Positions 50,310 through 59,136 of a stretch of DNA of 64,000 nt are shown one piece after another. The translations under genes were made by a program, and so were the position numbers. Under the pieces are notes generated by a model. The model made no database searches. It saw only the letters and a list, made by a program, of their open reading frames with translations, and was not told the origin of the DNA. Source of the stretch: Nostoc sp. NIES-4103 (GTDB lineage Bacteria > Cyanobacteriota > Cyanobacteriia > Cyanobacteriales > Nostocaceae); NCBI RefSeq assembly GCF_002368335.1, contig NZ_AP018288.1:1765355-1829354 (forward strand), written 5' to 3'. The stretch's first letter is position 1. Each line of letters opens with the position of its first letter.

Positions 50310-51152
50310 ATGCTTACACTCAAAGATGCACAAAAAGTAGTTGCTTCGGCACAACAAAAAGCTATTGAAATTGGCCAGCCAATGAATATAGCAGTGGTAG
50401 ATCATGGGGGAAACTTAATGACCCATGTGCGTATGGATTCAGCCTGGATTGGCAGTGTTGACATTGCCATTAAAAAGGCTTACACTGCTCGCGCCTTCAA
50501 TATCTCCACTAAAGAATTAGCAGAACATAGTCAATCTGGTGGAGAATTTTTTGGGATTCATGCATCTAACGATGGCAAGGTGATGATTTTTGCTGGAGGA
50601 ATTCCCCTCAAGCAAAACGGTACAATTGTTGGAGCTATTGGTGTAAGCGGTGGTTCTGGTCAGCAAGACCAAGAGGTTGCTGAAGCTGGGGTTGCAGCTT
50701 TGACATCCATTGAAGGAATTTTTCACTGCAACGTAAATTGTACTGATCTTGACCGCTCACTGAAGTTCTACGAAATGCTTGGCTTCAAGGTTATAACTGA
50801 CTTCAGCAAAGGGATGAGCAGCGCAGCTATGGCTAAGGCATTTGGATTACCATATGCAGAACTCCGAGGAGTCCACTTGACATTAGAAAATGATCCAAAA
50901 GCAACTCGAATTGACCTAGTTGAGTTTATTGACCCTAAAACAGTAGGACAACCTTATTCTACTCTCAACCATACTGGAGTGGCTCGCATTTGCCTTCGTA
51001 CCAGTGACATTCATCAGGTATACGAATATTTAAAGGCACAGAATGTAAATTTCTTTTCTGAGCCTCAAAAATTGCCTGGAACAGATGCTACTATCGTTTG
51101 CTTTACTGACCCCGATGGGAATGTACTCGAACTGCTAGAGGGAGCAATATAA
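50310..51152 (+). CDS. Fusion of GlcG/HbpS-like domain and VOC (glyoxalase-type) domain
   Basis: A 280-residue two-domain protein. Residues 1-132 match the GlcG/HbpS family (MNIAVVDHGGNLMTHVRMD, AYTARAFN, IPLKQNGTIVGAIGVSGGSG, with QDQEVAEAG). Residues 137-280 are a VOC/glyoxalase domain starting FHCNVNCTDLDRSLKFYEML, with LNHTGVARICLRTSDI and FTDPDGNVLELLEG. GlcG/HbpS proteins bind small ligands such as heme or accompany glycolate-type operons; VOC domains hold metal-dependent lyases and dioxygenases. Likely metal residues include His in the VOC strands and Glu in LELLE. Function unknown. It lies between the SDR and the PHI gene. Confidence 0.8.
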   Translation: MLTLKDAQKVVASAQQKAIEIGQPMNIAVVDHGGNLMTHVRMDSAWIGSVDIAIKKAYTARAFNISTKELAEHSQSGGEFFGIHASNDGKVMIFAGGIPLKQNGTIVGAIGVSGGSGQQDQEVAEAGVAALTSIEGIFHCNVNCTDLDRSLKFYEMLGFKVITDFSKGMSSAAMAKAFGLPYAELRGVHLTLENDPKATRIDLVEFIDPKTVGQPYSTLNHTGVARICLRTSDIHQVYEYLKAQNVNFFSEPQKLPGTDATIVCFTDPDGNVLELLEGAI

Positions 51153-51552
51153 AGATAGTTTGATTACCTCTTTTAGGGGTATACCAAAAATTTCTTAAGG
51201 TTCCTAGATTTATCAAGAGTTTTGATGTCGCTGAATAAAAGTATGGAAATATTACATCTTGATTAAGATGAACTTATCGTACTTTTATCCCATTAGTGAT
51301 AAGTTAAGGAAAGAATTTTTTCAAAAGTAATTACCTGGAAATTTCATATTGGGTAATTTACTTCATAAAATGTCCGAAGCGACTGCAACAAAGTGGAACA
51401 AAGCAATCGCAGAGGTTTAAAGATTGTGTTGTTCCACTTCGTTGTTTCCTATTGACTTGTATTTCAGCGGAGGGTGGACGAATTTTTGATAACTCTGATA
51501 GCAGTTGGTTCCATGAGTATCAAACTTTAGTATTTGAGAGGAAAAAGTAATC
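51153..51552. other. Gap upstream of the PHI-HPS pair
   Basis: About 400 bp. A GGAACAAAGCAATCGC / GTTCCACTTCGTT repeat block (about 51391-51445) resembles the interior of the element at 33269-33397. A GAGAGGAAAAAG ribosome site precedes the next start. A promoter for the PHI-HPS pair probably lies here. Confidence 0.45.
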
Positions 51553-52149
51553 ATGGCTAATATTGCTCAAACTGTCACTAACGCAGACATCAAGACAAGT
51601 CTTGGTCAAGCCATTGAATTAGTATTAATCGAGAACAAGCGGGTTTTAGAAAAAATTAGCTACCCAGCAGTTGCCCAGCTTGGGCAAGCAATTATGAATG
51701 CCCAAAGAATCTTTGTCGCTGGCGAAGGTCGCAGTGGCTTAGTGATTCGGATGTTTGCTATGCGGTTGATGCATTTAGGCCGTCAGGTTTATGTGGTGGG
51801 TGAAACAATTACTCCGGCAATTCAGCAAGGAGATTTACTGATTGATTTTTCTGGTTCTGGTACCACAGAACATGTTTTGGAAGTTGCTCACAAAGCAAAA
51901 GAATTTGGTGCATATATTGCTAGTGTTACAACTCAAGCAGACTCTCCTTTGGCTAAGATTGCAGATTTTCTCATCATAATTGCAGCCGCAGCTAAACAAG
52001 ACCATAGTCATCAACAGTCACAACAATTTAGTGGCTCATTATTCGAGCAATCATCCTTACTACTATTTGATGCCTTGTTTCATGTCCTGTCTCATGATTC
52101 AAGCAAAAGTTCTGAAACTCTTTGGTCTTTACACGCCAATCTTGAGTAA
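51553..52149 (+). CDS. hxlB: 6-phospho-3-hexuloisomerase (PHI)
   Basis: A 198-residue SIS-domain sugar phosphate isomerase. The phosphate loop and active site are AGEGRSGLVIRMFAMRLMHLG (56-76) and DFSGSGTTEHVL (98-109), both diagnostic for PHI. It converts D-arabino-3-hexulose 6-phosphate to fructose 6-phosphate. It lies 62 bp upstream of the HPS gene, the standard partner order or its reverse in ribulose monophosphate operons. A His/Gln-rich insert (KQDHSHQQSQQFSG, about 156-169) is unusual for the family and may bind metal or be a linker. Confidence 0.9.
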   Translation: MANIAQTVTNADIKTSLGQAIELVLIENKRVLEKISYPAVAQLGQAIMNAQRIFVAGEGRSGLVIRMFAMRLMHLGRQVYVVGETITPAIQQGDLLIDFSGSGTTEHVLEVAHKAKEFGAYIASVTTQADSPLAKIADFLIIIAAAAKQDHSHQQSQQFSGSLFEQSSLLLFDALFHVLSHDSSKSSETLWSLHANLE

Positions 52150-52211
52150 TTAAATTAAGGTCTGACTAGACCTTCTAGAGTACAAAATTTCCACAAACAT
52201 GAGGTTGTTTT

Positions 52212-52850
52212 ATGAAGTTACAAGTTTCTGTAGATTTGTTGTCATTAGAACAGGCAATGAACTTACTCAAAGAAGTTGCTCCTTATGTTGATATCATCGA
52301 GGCAGGTACCCCTCTAATCAAGCAAGAGGGACTGAAGGTTTTGTCAACCTTCAAAGAAAATTTTCCCGATAAGCTGATTTTTGCAGATATGAAGACGATG
52401 GATGCTGGAGGCTTAGAAGCTGAGATGGCATTCAAAGCAGGAGCAGACTTCACAACAGTCCTAGCTGTATCGAATGACAGTACGATTGAGGGTGCTGTAA
52501 ATGCTGCTCGTAAATACGGAAAGTACGTCACTGCTGATTTGATTTCTGTTTCAGATCGTGTGTCACGTGCGCGCACATTAGAGAACCTAGGAGTTAATTA
52601 CCTAGAACTACACTGCGGACTGGACGAACAGGCTCATCATTTGTGTGCTTCTACCGCAGATGAACTTACGGCTTTACGAAATGCAGTCTCACTTTCTCTT
52701 TCGGCTGCGGGGGGTATTAATGAGCAAACAATTCAGGAAGTAGAAGCAGCAGGAGCTGATGTAGCAGCAGTTGGTGCTGCTATTTACAGTGCTAAGTCTC
52801 CAGCAGAAGCAGCCCGTCGTTTACGGGAAAAGATTAACTCACAAGGATAA
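52212..52850 (+). CDS. hxlA: 3-hexulose-6-phosphate synthase (HPS)
   Basis: A 212-residue TIM-barrel enzyme of the orotidine-decarboxylase superfamily. EAGTPLIKQEG (30-40) and ADMKTMDAGG (58-67, Asp59-Lys61-Asp64) form the active site, and AAGGINEQT and AAVGAAIYSA bind phosphate. It joins formaldehyde and ribulose 5-phosphate to hexulose 6-phosphate, and can run in reverse. The sister enzyme 3-keto-L-gulonate-6-phosphate decarboxylase has a similar core, but the adjacent PHI and the absence of ascorbate genes favour HPS. A 110-bp palindromic element begins 2 bp after the stop. Confidence 0.9.
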   Translation: MKLQVSVDLLSLEQAMNLLKEVAPYVDIIEAGTPLIKQEGLKVLSTFKENFPDKLIFADMKTMDAGGLEAEMAFKAGADFTTVLAVSNDSTIEGAVNAARKYGKYVTADLISVSDRVSRARTLENLGVNYLELHCGLDEQAHHLCASTADELTALRNAVSLSLSAAGGINEQTIQEVEAAGADVAAVGAAIYSAKSPAEAARRLREKINSQG

Positions 52851-52852
52851 CT

Positions 52853-52962
52853 CTTACAGCATTTTTCAGGTAAATGAACCTCACCCCCAGCCCCTCTCCT
52901 TACCAAGGAGAGGGGAGTTGGAGAAGGGCGTTGTGTTCTATTCACATGAAAATAGCTGTAAG
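52853..52962. mobile_element. 110-bp MITE-like element directly after the HPS gene
   Basis: Long imperfect inverted ends start CTTACAGC (52853-52860) and end GCTGTAAG (52955-52962), continuing inward for about 25 bp. The centre is a CCCCTCTCCTTACC / GGAGAGGGG hairpin. It could serve as the cluster terminator. The following 200 bp to 53187 contain a GGTATCTTTAAGATACC hairpin (about 53090-53106). Confidence 0.6.
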
Positions 52963-53187
52963 AAACACTCTTAACAGGAAAGAGGGAAAAAGTGTTTCTT
53001 GGTGTAGCCACGATTTACAGTCGCCTGGTGCTAAAAATTGATCACACAGGTGTCAGTCGTGAATCATTTGTGAACAACGAGAATCCAGGTATCTTTAAGA
53101 TACCTGGATTTTGAGAATTTCAATTTTCCCAACTTCAATAGGATTACTATATCTAAAAGTTCATAAATTCTATTCTGTAAATTTGTC

Positions 53188-54951
53188 ATGTTAAAAAAGA
53201 CTATCAGCTACTTATTTGGCATTATCTCTAGTATTGCTATTACTACTCCCGCATTAGGAGCAGACCGTATTGAATTCAATTATCCGCCCTTTGGCGAGTT
53301 TGATATTGCCACAAAAGATTTAGAATTGTTTGTTAATGAAGGCAAAGTTACCAAAGACTTTGCCTTTTATGCCAATCGCGCTAACACGGAACAATTAGCA
53401 CAGATGCGGGAGTTCCTCAGAACAAGATTTCAAGTTTCTCCCACTCTTGTGTCGCAATTCACTTATTCTCCCATCGGTGAGGCTATGCTGCAACGCTTGG
53501 GAAAAATTTTGCAAACTTCAAGTAGACAAAATGGTTTTTATGCCCTACGTTCTGCACTCATATTATCTGCTGCCAGTCCGGAAGGTTTGACTTTTGTTAA
53601 TATTCTCAAGAGGTATTCCAGTCCCAGCATTCGCCTCAATTTATCAGAAACTATACAGACAATGGGACAATTATCAGAGTTGTTACAAAAAAGAGATTTA
53701 GTTGTTTCCCAAATACAGCAGATAGCAAATCAAGAAGCCGTTAATTCTCTGCCTCTAGATTTTGTTCAACAACCAGATATTCGTAAATCTGGAGAATTTA
53801 ACATCGAAAAAGTTGTCTTAAACTTACACGATAATTCTCGCGATAAACAGTCAAGACCTGTTTTACAACGGAAATTTGATGTTGATGTTTACTTACCCCA
53901 ACCAAAATCAGCAACAACATCAAACCCTTACCCGGTAATCGTAATTTCTCACGGTTTAGCAGAAGACCGTAATAGTTTTGTTTACATAGCTCAACATTTA
54001 GCATCATACGGCTTTGTTGTCGCTGTTCTTGACCATCCTGCCACTGACTCCAAACAAGTTCAACAATTTTTAGCAGGGTTTGCTGGGCCTCCCCAACCCA
54101 CAGAATTAGTTGACCGTCCTTTGGATATCAAATACCTCTTAGATGAACTCCAAAAACTTTCCGAAACTGACTCCAGATTTAAAAATAAATTAAATCTGCA
54201 ACAAGTTGGTTTAATTGGACATTCACTTGGTGGTTATACATCTTTAGCGTTGGCTGGAGGAACCTTTGATTTTGAGCAAATTCGCAAAGATTGTAATCCC
54301 AATCGCTCCTTAAATCTCTCAACTTTTCTGCAATGTCGTGCTAATGACCTCAAACCTGCTAACTATCCGATTACAGACGATCGCATTAAAGCAATTATGG
54401 TCATGAATCCTTTGAATAGCACTTTGTTGGGGGAAAAAGGAATTAGTAAAATACAAGTTCCCGTGATGATGGTGGCTGCGAGTCAGGATATATTTACTCC
54501 CGCAGTTCCCGAACAAATTCGACCTTTTACCAAATTATCCAGCAAAGATAAATACTTGGCTCTTATTGAAAATGCTACTCACTTCTCTGTAGAATCAGAC
54601 TCACCACTCAGCCCAAAAGTTATCCCTGTACCACAAGGATTGCTGGGGCCTGATAGAAAAAGTGTCTATTCTTATATGAATGCTTTAGGAGTTGCCTTTT
54701 TCAAAACCCATCTTGGCAATCAACAAGAATACCGTTCTTACTTGAACGCTTCCTATGGTCAATTTATCAGCCAAGCGCCCTTAAACTTGAGTCTAGTGAA
54801 TTCTGATAGTGGAGAAGCGATCGCCCAACTGTTAGATAGGGTTTACCAAACTCCATCCAACATTCCGCAGATTAGCTCAACACAGGACATAGATGAATTA
54901 TATACAAGCCAATTGCATTGGCAAAACGCCTTGCCGCAAGCTATGAAGTGA
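53188..54951 (+). CDS. Exported alpha/beta hydrolase with DUF1400 domain
   Basis: A 587-residue protein. Residues 1-25 form a signal peptide ending at TTPALGA. The next region (about 26-160: LELFVNEGKVTKDFAFYANR and so on) is a DUF1400 domain typical of cyanobacteria. The C-terminal alpha/beta hydrolase resembles platelet-activating-factor acetylhydrolases: oxyanion VIVISHGLAEDR, DHPATDS, nucleophile elbow GHSLGG (Ser near 346) and a late His (ATHFSVE). A periplasmic esterase or lipase is likely. It is unrelated to the neighbouring pathway as far as I can see. Confidence 0.88.
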   Translation: MLKKTISYLFGIISSIAITTPALGADRIEFNYPPFGEFDIATKDLELFVNEGKVTKDFAFYANRANTEQLAQMREFLRTRFQVSPTLVSQFTYSPIGEAMLQRLGKILQTSSRQNGFYALRSALILSAASPEGLTFVNILKRYSSPSIRLNLSETIQTMGQLSELLQKRDLVVSQIQQIANQEAVNSLPLDFVQQPDIRKSGEFNIEKVVLNLHDNSRDKQSRPVLQRKFDVDVYLPQPKSATTSNPYPVIVISHGLAEDRNSFVYIAQHLASYGFVVAVLDHPATDSKQVQQFLAGFAGPPQPTELVDRPLDIKYLLDELQKLSETDSRFKNKLNLQQVGLIGHSLGGYTSLALAGGTFDFEQIRKDCNPNRSLNLSTFLQCRANDLKPANYPITDDRIKAIMVMNPLNSTLLGEKGISKIQVPVMMVAASQDIFTPAVPEQIRPFTKLSSKDKYLALIENATHFSVESDSPLSPKVIPVPQGLLGPDRKSVYSYMNALGVAFFKTHLGNQQEYRSYLNASYGQFISQAPLNLSLVNSDSGEAIAQLLDRVYQTPSNIPQISSTQDIDELYTSQLHWQNALPQAMK

Positions 54952-55053
54952 AGGAATGGCAGAGATATTATTGCGATCGCTATAGGTGTGTTTGGGTGTT
55001 GCTACAGTGAGATTGCCATTGCGACTTGTGACTTGGCGAAACTATGTATATTT

Positions 55054-55092
55054 AGGTTGGCTAGAATTTTTTCATCCAACCTACGCTTTTTT
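55054..55092. terminator. Intrinsic terminator between convergent genes
   Basis: Stem AGGTTGG / CCAACCT with an AATTTTTT loop and a CTTTTTT run. It is a near copy of 35438-35476. It separates the plus-strand hydrolase and minus-strand TauE/SafE genes. Confidence 0.7.
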
Positions 55093-55096
55093 CTCT

Positions 55097-55852
55097 TCAC
55101 CTGAAATCTAATAATGTCTTGAATGCAAGCGTAATAACTGTAATCAGAAAAATCCGACGCAACCAAATATTACTAAGTTTAATGGCAATGCCTGAACCAA
55201 TTACTCCACCAATGAACATGGTAGCACTTAGAATAATTCCGAGTTTATAATCAACTATGCCACGTGAAATAAAGATGATAGTGGCAATTAGTGAAGAAAA
55301 AATATTAATTAACTTTGTATTGGCAACTGCCTCAATAAACGTCATGCGAAATAAGCTAACATAGGCAGCTGTCAATATAGTGATGTAGCCACCACTAAAG
55401 AAACCTCCATAAATACCAAGCACAAAAGTTGCTGCATGTCCACCAAATTCTGCTAATCTTGATGGGCTACCTGTTGGCGGAATTACTCCAGCATTCCGGT
55501 TGGTAATTGAGAATATAGCAACTGCAATCATCAAAATAGAAATAATTAATGGCATCAATTTTGCTGGGACTGTCAGCACAATTACAGCACCCAAGATTGA
55601 GCCTGCAAGTGTCAAAATAATCAGTAGTGGCAAGCGACTATGGTCAATGGCTTTTTTGCCAATAAAAGGCAAAGTTCCACCCATACTCATAAAGGTTAAT
55701 GCCAGCATATTAGTAGCTAGAGCTGTGCGTGGTTCAATACCTAATTGCAGCATCACTGGTACAGTAATTAGGGAAGTGCTACCAGTTACTACACTTATTA
55801 TACTTGTAATAAAAAACACTATAATAAGGATGAGCAACTGAATATTTGACAT
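55097..55852 (-). CDS. TauE/SafE-family sulfite/organosulfonate exporter
   Basis: A 251-residue permease with about seven or eight hydrophobic segments. It starts with a long membrane helix (LLILIIVFFITSIISVVTG). The TGSTSLITVPVMLQLGIEPRTALATN segment and the second-half repeat GIYGGFFSGGYITILTAAYV are the family signatures. Such transporters move sulfite, sulfonates or similar anions. I chose the ATG at 55852; the frame extends 20 residues upstream without support. It is the last of three AT-rich minus-strand genes. Sulfate uptake genes lie 4 kb further on, on the other strand. Confidence 0.88.
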   Translation of the reverse strand: MSNIQLLILIIVFFITSIISVVTGSTSLITVPVMLQLGIEPRTALATNMLALTFMSMGGTLPFIGKKAIDHSRLPLLIILTLAGSILGAVIVLTVPAKLMPLIISILMIAVAIFSITNRNAGVIPPTGSPSRLAEFGGHAATFVLGIYGGFFSGGYITILTAAYVSLFRMTFIEAVANTKLINIFSSLIATIIFISRGIVDYKLGIILSATMFIGGVIGSGIAIKLSNIWLRRIFLITVITLAFKTLLDFR

Positions 55853-56140
55853 AATATTCTTTTTAATGTGATTGGCAATACATTTTTGGAAGTTAATTAC
55901 AATACTTAACAAATAACTTCAAGCTTTTATTTACTAGCATTACCGTTAATTTATTTTTAAAATAAAACAGATAAAAGCCAGTGTCAAACAAATATTTATT
56001 TACTAATCTAGTTGGTAAAAAAGGTAAAAGTTGGTAACAAATAAGTTGGTATAAATCACCAATATTAGAATTTCAAGTTTGCAAAATTAATAGTTATAAA
56101 TGTGACACTCTTATTTCTATATATACTTATTAGAGCAATA

Positions 56141-57355
56141 TCAACTCATTAATTCAGCAACTCTAATTGCAGAAGTTATTGCTCCTTCATGCAAACCATC
56201 TCCAAGATAAGATCCTACATAATAAGTATTGTTCTCACCATTAGTGATGATAACTTCATCCCTATACATAAAGGATTCAGTAGTATATAAAGGAGTGTGA
56301 TGTTCTTGTATGTGAATGATTTTATCTTGAGCAATCAAATTATCCAAGTTAAAAGCCAGACTGTACTGAAGAGATGAGGATATTCCACAAAGTTGGTTTA
56401 AATAAGCGTTATAACCCCATCCATTATTTGTATGGAAGAAATCAAATTCTGAAGATTGTTTAACACCATAATTCCCATACATTGACGTATCTGTGTGTAT
56501 TACAGTTGTTGCTAGGTTTTTCTGCCATCCAGAGAATCTTTTAATTTCATCGTTGGTCGGGGTAGATAATAACTTGATTATTTGATCGGGTGGTGTTGCA
56601 AAAACCACTTTGTCAAACAGATACTTTTGACCGTCTGATAGTACGATAGTTACAGAATCAGATTTTCTGAAGATTGCTGCAACTTCTACGTTAAGAAAAA
56701 CTTCACCCCGAAAACATTCGAGAATTTTTTCAATATAAGAGTAAACCCCTCCTTTAATTCTTACCCAGTTAGTAAAGATATAATCTCGGAGAACCGGAAT
56801 AGCCATCTGGGCTGGAAAGTCGTTGATTAGATCAAATGCCATTGAGTAACTATACATGATCAACAACTTTAACCAGTAATTTCGGATACACTGGGTTTTA
56901 CAAAATTGAGATATTGGCAAGTTATATAATTGCTGTATTTGAGTAAAATGTGTTTTTAAAAATAGTCCAGCAGCATTTGCATAGAGAGTATTAAGCTTCA
57001 GATATTCAATCCAACGCCGAATTGCTGTAAAATTTCTTTGATTAGCTACAGATGAAAGAAAATAATCACCATTTGGTAAGAATATTGCTGAACCAATATC
57101 AACAGGTTCTAATTCTACCCCCAAATCTTTCATTAAACCTAAAAAGTTGTGAAACTTCAGAGGAAATTCAAGCACACCACTTTCTAAAATTTGGTCACAA
57201 TCAGATTGATTTGGTTTAACATTTTTATTTAATGTCCTAATATGTCCACCCAAAATAGGTTGTTTTTCAAAAACCGTGACGTGATGACCATTTTTATCCA
57301 GTAGGTATGCCGTTACCATACCGCTTGCTCCGCCCCCAATAATAGCTATTTTCAT
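56141..57355 (-). CDS. FAD-dependent amine-oxidase-like protein
   Basis: A 404-residue flavoprotein. The N-terminal dinucleotide fold is IAIIGGGASGMVTAYLLDKN, followed by FEKQPILGGHIRT, the amine-oxidase/phytoene-desaturase type arrangement. KVVFATPPDQIIKLL is the second FAD contact, and the C-terminal YYVGSYLGDGLHEGAITSAI closes the FAD site. I chose the ATG at 57355 because it begins directly at the nucleotide fold. It resembles uncharacterised NAD(P)-binding proteins associated with lipid or polyketide modification. It is AT-rich and lies 245 bp after another FAD enzyme. Substrate unknown. Confidence 0.85.
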   Translation of the reverse strand: MKIAIIGGGASGMVTAYLLDKNGHHVTVFEKQPILGGHIRTLNKNVKPNQSDCDQILESGVLEFPLKFHNFLGLMKDLGVELEPVDIGSAIFLPNGDYFLSSVANQRNFTAIRRWIEYLKLNTLYANAAGLFLKTHFTQIQQLYNLPISQFCKTQCIRNYWLKLLIMYSYSMAFDLINDFPAQMAIPVLRDYIFTNWVRIKGGVYSYIEKILECFRGEVFLNVEVAAIFRKSDSVTIVLSDGQKYLFDKVVFATPPDQIIKLLSTPTNDEIKRFSGWQKNLATTVIHTDTSMYGNYGVKQSSEFDFFHTNNGWGYNAYLNQLCGISSSLQYSLAFNLDNLIAQDKIIHIQEHHTPLYTTESFMYRDEVIITNGENNTYYVGSYLGDGLHEGAITSAIRVAELMS

Positions 57356-57600
57356 ATTGCACCACCAAACTAATGGAATGCTTTGAGAATTGAAAAAGAA
57401 TTCAGGGGACAGAATCAATCAGTCTAGGGAAACACTATTATATAGAAAAACTACTAAATTTTTAATTTAGTCTAGTTTTAACCATATATTTATTGCTGAA
57501 TAAACAAATTTTATACGTCCATTCTGAACGCAGAGTGAGCATTTTCAATTTTGATTCTGACTCTCAAATTCTGTTTCTATACTTGATTACAAAACTTTTG

Positions 57601-59136
57601 TTACTTTGCTAAAATCACATCTTTCGATAATTTTTGATACAGATTTGCTCCAGTCCAAAAAGTAGCAGCAAAGCCTGGATATCCAGATGAAGCATTACAA
57701 AAGTAAAAATTATGCAAAGATGTTTCGTAATTTAATCTACCAATACCCATATTTTTAGGTGTCAGGTTAGAACCATAAGAGTTTCCTTTGGGACACCAAC
57801 AAAAACGCTCATTAGTTGTTGGTGTGCCAGTGATTTTAAAAATCAGGTATTTCCTAAAGTCAGGAATATAGTTTTTCTCTATCACATTTACAATTGAATT
57901 AAAAATTTCCTCTTTCTTTTGTCTATAAGCTTTTCGATTAGTTTGTTTCAGTTCTTGAAAATAATCATAATTAGCAACTGTCAAAAATTCAATGATTTGA
58001 CATCCTTCAGGACAATCACGCTCATAATTTGTCATTAAAGTAGGTGTTGTAATTGCAAAACTGGGGTTAGAAAAGTCATGCCTATCATACATTTGAGAAA
58101 ATGCTTCATTTAAATCTTGGTGACCAGTATGAAAGGTATTCCATTCCCCAAAGCCGTAATCTCGCAAATCAATATCTTTAACAACGCAGTAGACCATATA
58201 GTTGGAAGGGGAATACTCGTAGTTGAGTTTTTTACGTATCTTGTTTGAAAAGTTTTCAATTCCTATCATCTGGGCAGCTTTTTGAGGATCTATATTACAG
58301 ATAATAGTTTCAGCAGTAAATTCATAATTTTGATGATTGAGTCTGTTAATTCCCTTGACTCCTGTTATAGTTTTATTATTGAGTATAAAATTAGTAACTT
58401 CTAAATTAAGAAAAACTTCGCCGCTATTTTCTTCAATTACCTTGATTAAAGAATTAATGATATGTTCAAAATGCCGTGTAGGATAGAAAGCTCCTTTTTG
58501 ATAGCTAGTAAATAAAATGACCCAAGCGTAAAAAGAAAGGTGAGCAGGTGGCAACAAAAAGTCAGGCCATTGCAAAGCTAAAAGTGTTTGTGCTTCTTTA
58601 ACTAATTTGAATTTATTGAAAATATCCTGAAGCGTACTATTCAAATACCTTAAAGCAGATGATACTTCAGCAAAATGTTGGAATAATTCAGCAGGAATGA
58701 TTGGTGGTGATAATATCTTTAATCCTTTACTGACCTTCTCAACTTCAAGTATAAATTTACTAATTTGCTTGGCATTTTCTGGAAAAAGATGAGATAAACG
58801 CGAGATTAACTCTTGCGGTTCTGAGGGAATATCTAGCGAATAACCAGGCATTCTCATGTGATCAAAGCCATCAGGATCATATCGCTCAAAAGTTACTTGT
58901 TTATCCAAGTTTAATTTTTTCAAAACTCGATTCACAGTTTGTCCTTCACCACAATCCCAAACATAATGCAGTTGAGCATTAAACTTGTATTTTTTTGCCA
59001 TTGTAAATGTATGACCAAAGCCTCCTGGATGTTCGTGAGACTCCAAGATTTGAACTTTTTTACCAGATTTGGCCATCAAAGACCCAAATACTAATGCTGA
59101 CAAGCCACTGCCTACAATCAGGTAATCTGTTTTCAT
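57601..59136 (-). CDS. FAD oxidoreductase, carotenoid isomerase/retinol saturase-like
   Basis: A 511-residue flavoprotein. The N-terminal fold YLIVGSGLSALVFGSLMAKSG with LESHEHPGGFGHTF is characteristic of the CrtISO/retinol saturase/phytoene desaturase group. ETIICNIDPQKAAQMIG is the mid-protein FAD contact, and NFYFCNASSGYPGFAATFWTG closes the C-terminus. Two Cys-rich spots (WCPKG, NYERDCPEGCQ) are unusual. It probably acts on a polyene or fatty acyl chain. It is first of an AT-rich trio with the amine-oxidase-like gene and TauE/SafE permease, which looks laterally acquired. Confidence 0.85.
   Translation of the reverse strand: MKTDYLIVGSGLSALVFGSLMAKSGKKVQILESHEHPGGFGHTFTMAKKYKFNAQLHYVWDCGEGQTVNRVLKKLNLDKQVTFERYDPDGFDHMRMPGYSLDIPSEPQELISRLSHLFPENAKQISKFILEVEKVSKGLKILSPPIIPAELFQHFAEVSSALRYLNSTLQDIFNKFKLVKEAQTLLALQWPDFLLPPAHLSFYAWVILFTSYQKGAFYPTRHFEHIINSLIKVIEENSGEVFLNLEVTNFILNNKTITGVKGINRLNHQNYEFTAETIICNIDPQKAAQMIGIENFSNKIRKKLNYEYSPSNYMVYCVVKDIDLRDYGFGEWNTFHTGHQDLNEAFSQMYDRHDFSNPSFAITTPTLMTNYERDCPEGCQIIEFLTVANYDYFQELKQTNRKAYRQKKEEIFNSIVNVIEKNYIPDFRKYLIFKITGTPTTNERFCWCPKGNSYGSNLTPKNMGIGRLNYETSLHNFYFCNASSGYPGFAATFWTGANLYQKLSKDVILAK

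Noticed and set aside
52212..52850. HPS gene considered as ulaD (3-keto-L-gulonate-6-phosphate decarboxylase)
   Set aside because: The active-site core is shared, but the adjacent PHI gene and the lack of ascorbate/gulonate genes favour HPS; kept as an alternative.
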